Positions 62,957 through 64,000 of a stretch of 64,000 bases of DNA are shown here, one piece after another; the first letter of the stretch is position 1; every line of letters starts with the position of its first letter. A program made the translations under genes and the position numbers. The notes under the pieces were generated by a model. It was not told the DNA's origin, did no database searches, and saw only the letters and a program-made list of their open reading frames with translations. The stretch is from the NCBI GenBank assembly GCA_934675095.1, contig CAKUPC010000001.1:124001-188000 (forward strand), read 5' to 3'. Origin of the DNA: an uncultured Bacteroidales bacterium (GTDB taxonomy: Bacteria; Bacteroidota; Bacteroidia; Bacteroidales; UBA932).

Positions 62957-63018
62957 CAAATGTACGCATTTTTATGATTATTCCAAAATGGAATATAGAA
63001 TTACAGTTTTTAATTTTG
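62957..63018. promoter_or_regulatory. Divergent R-M control region with C-box-like palindrome
   Basis: Minus: TTTG (62984-62987), 19 bases, TACATTTG (62957-62964) for the methylase. Plus: TAATTTTG (63011-63018) for the regulator, with a weak -33 near 62988. TTCCAAAATGGAA (62981-62993) covers both -33 positions and is the likely binding site of the C-protein-like regulator. Confidence 0.65.
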
Positions 63019-63022
63019 TCAA

Positions 63023-63259
63023 ATGAAAAAGAATGACTTATCAAAGGAAAAATTACGCCTGGCCGGGAAACTGTACCAAGTGAGGAATGAGTTGGGCATC
63101 AAGCAGTCTGATTTGCAGAGAGAGGGGCTGATTTCTCAAAGTCACCTTTCAAAAATAGAGAATGCAGAAATCAATATTTCTGCGATTATGCTCAATATTT
63201 TGGCTCGGAGATACGGCAAGAATATCTCATATTTCTTTGAACCTTTAGGAGATAATTGA
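63023..63259 (+). CDS. C-protein-like XRE regulator of R-M system
   Basis: 78 residues, a single Cro/CI helix-turn-helix: LAGKLYQVRNELGIKQSDLQ, GLISQSHLSKIENAEINISA and a short helical end RYGKNISYFFEPLGDN. Size, fold and place between methylase and endonuclease match controller (C) proteins, which delay endonuclease expression. The -7 box ends 4 bases before the ATG, giving a leaderless transcript, a feature reported for several C genes. It is 15 bases upstream of the endonuclease gene. Confidence 0.82.
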   Translation: MKKNDLSKEKLRLAGKLYQVRNELGIKQSDLQREGLISQSHLSKIENAEINISAIMLNILARRYGKNISYFFEPLGDN

Positions 63260-63274
63260 CAAAACAGAATATCT

Positions 63275-64000
63275 ATGACAGAAAGGAATCGTGCTTCGGG
63301 TTGGCAGTATGCCAAGATTTCCGGCCATGAAAATGAATCGGATGTGGAAGTTCTTTTTCGGAACGAGGAGTATAGGACGGCCTTTTCCGAAAGGTTAGGT
63401 ATTGGCAAGATTGTTTCGGCATCTGTTGGAGGGTTATGCGAAACGGAAGTTTTGAGCGTCTTTGGAGATAAGACAAAGTCCAAGACGGACCTAGTTCTGA
63501 CCTTGGCAGATGGGCGGAATATAAATATTTCGATAAAGAAGAGTGCCGGCGGCCAAGTATATTTGATAGGTGTCGATCGCTTTATTGAAGGCTTTGAAAT
63601 GCAGTATGGTAAAACTGTTCCATCGGGAATAAAACGACTCCTATATATTTATTTCTATGGAAGTTCGGAAACTGATTCTTTGTTGGATGATGCGAGAGTT
63701 ACCACGGGAGAAACGAAATCGTTGATTGAGTACCAGCGTCGGCATAATCGACTGGTATGGACATCTCTTTATAATTGGGACAGGGAGAATGGCGATGCTC
63801 TGTTGGGGTGGTTCAAGGAAAATGTCTCGGAGATTGCGGATTTTTGTTTCGCTCGTGGACTTGCAGCAAATTCATGCGACTGGGCGCAATATGTCTGGTA
63901 TATAAATCTTTTGGGAGAAGACGATTTTGATGAAATCTATTCGGTTGACGATATTAAAAAGGCAGTTACAGCAGAGTCGGACAGCATATCTCCCGGTCAT
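63275..64000 (+). CDS. Type II restriction endonuclease, 3' end outside window
   Basis: ATG at 63275, open to the right edge (242 codons). MTERNRASGWQYAKISGHEN opens the frame. The probable active site is PD-(D/E)XK-like: KTKSKTDLVLTLADGR, then NINISIKKSAGGQVYL (Asp ... Lys-Lys). No known specificity can be read; I considered HpaII-like enzymes but cannot confirm. It is AT-rich and in an operon with the C-like regulator. Confidence 0.75.
   Translation, partial: MTERNRASGWQYAKISGHENESDVEVLFRNEEYRTAFSERLGIGKIVSASVGGLCETEVLSVFGDKTKSKTDLVLTLADGRNINISIKKSAGGQVYLIGVDRFIEGFEMQYGKTVPSGIKRLLYIYFYGSSETDSLLDDARVTTGETKSLIEYQRRHNRLVWTSLYNWDRENGDALLGWFKENVSEIADFCFARGLAANSCDWAQYVWYINLLGEDDFDEIYSVDDIKKAVTAESDSISPGH

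Overview
The window looks like a chromosome segment of a gut-type Bacteroidales (phylum Bacteroidota). The support is SusC/SusD pairs, a FecI/FecR-type ECF sigma and anti-sigma pair, many lipoproteins with short lipoboxes, FISUMP and GLUG-like domains, almost no Shine-Dalgarno sites, and many promoters of the Bacteroidota form TTTG - about 19 bases - TAnnTTTG. Most of the DNA is moderately GC-rich, while several islands (7.0-8.4 kb, 22.0-23.6 kb, 58.8-64.0 kb) are AT-richer and look acquired. I cannot name genus or species from sequence alone.

Layout. 1-3.5 kb: a TonB-dependent receptor running off the left edge, preceded in its operon by a FISUMP lipoprotein. 3.7-9.7 kb: an XRE regulator with phased operator palindromes, a secreted GH2 beta-galactosidase with a LacI-type palindrome in its leader, an AAA ATPase (DUF4143 type) and a membrane-anchored AraC-type regulator. 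9.8-16.9 kb: a small beta-barrel protein, a lipoprotein, and a complete tripartite RND efflux operon. 17-23.6 kb: a plastic region with a 1562-residue coiled-coil/EF-hand/LRR/FISUMP lipoprotein and a nuclease-like protein, bracketed by two copies of the 3' end of the efflux tolC gene, then tandem repeats and a hipB gene whose hipA partner survives as a 27-codon stub. 23.6-28.3 kb: a DUF3298 lipoprotein divergent from rpsL-rpsG-fusA-rpsJ, then a tRNA-Met(CAT) with an odd T-loop. 28.3-52.4 kb, all minus strand: a flavodoxin/ferredoxin protein and a large polysaccharide-utilisation locus. In transcription order the locus reads ECF sigma, GH27, FecR, SusC, SusD, clan-A hydrolase, GLUG lipoprotein, 47-residue small ORF, second GLUG lipoprotein, catalytically dead GH5, intact GH5, GH31, SAM methyltransferase, GH97. 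52.5-58.7 kb: pgk, two paralogous lipoproteins, an MMPL/RND-type exporter and a LolA-like protein. 58.7-64 kb: two AAA ATPases with palindrome arrays at their promoters, then a type II restriction-modification system (C5 methylase, C-protein-like regulator, PD-(D/E)XK endonuclease cut by the right edge).

How it works together. The locus probably senses its glycan through the STN domain of SusC, FecR and the ECF sigma factor. It binds glycan with SusD and unusual beta-helix and pseudo-GH5 lipoproteins, and degrades a beta-linked backbone (GH5, clan A) carrying alpha-galactosyl or alpha-glucosyl/xylosyl branches (GH27, GH97, GH31).

Most unusual signals. (1) A ~100-bp interspersed element occurs three times, always just downstream of a stop codon and in that gene's sense. 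It has a nested stem-loop whose outer stem changes on both sides (GCAGGG/CCCTGC versus GGACGG/CCGTCC). (2) All three orphan AAA ATPase genes carry their own distinct tandem palindromes over the -33 region. (3) The tolC-tail duplication lacks the element in (1) and has the loop of a 36-bp palindrome in the opposite orientation.
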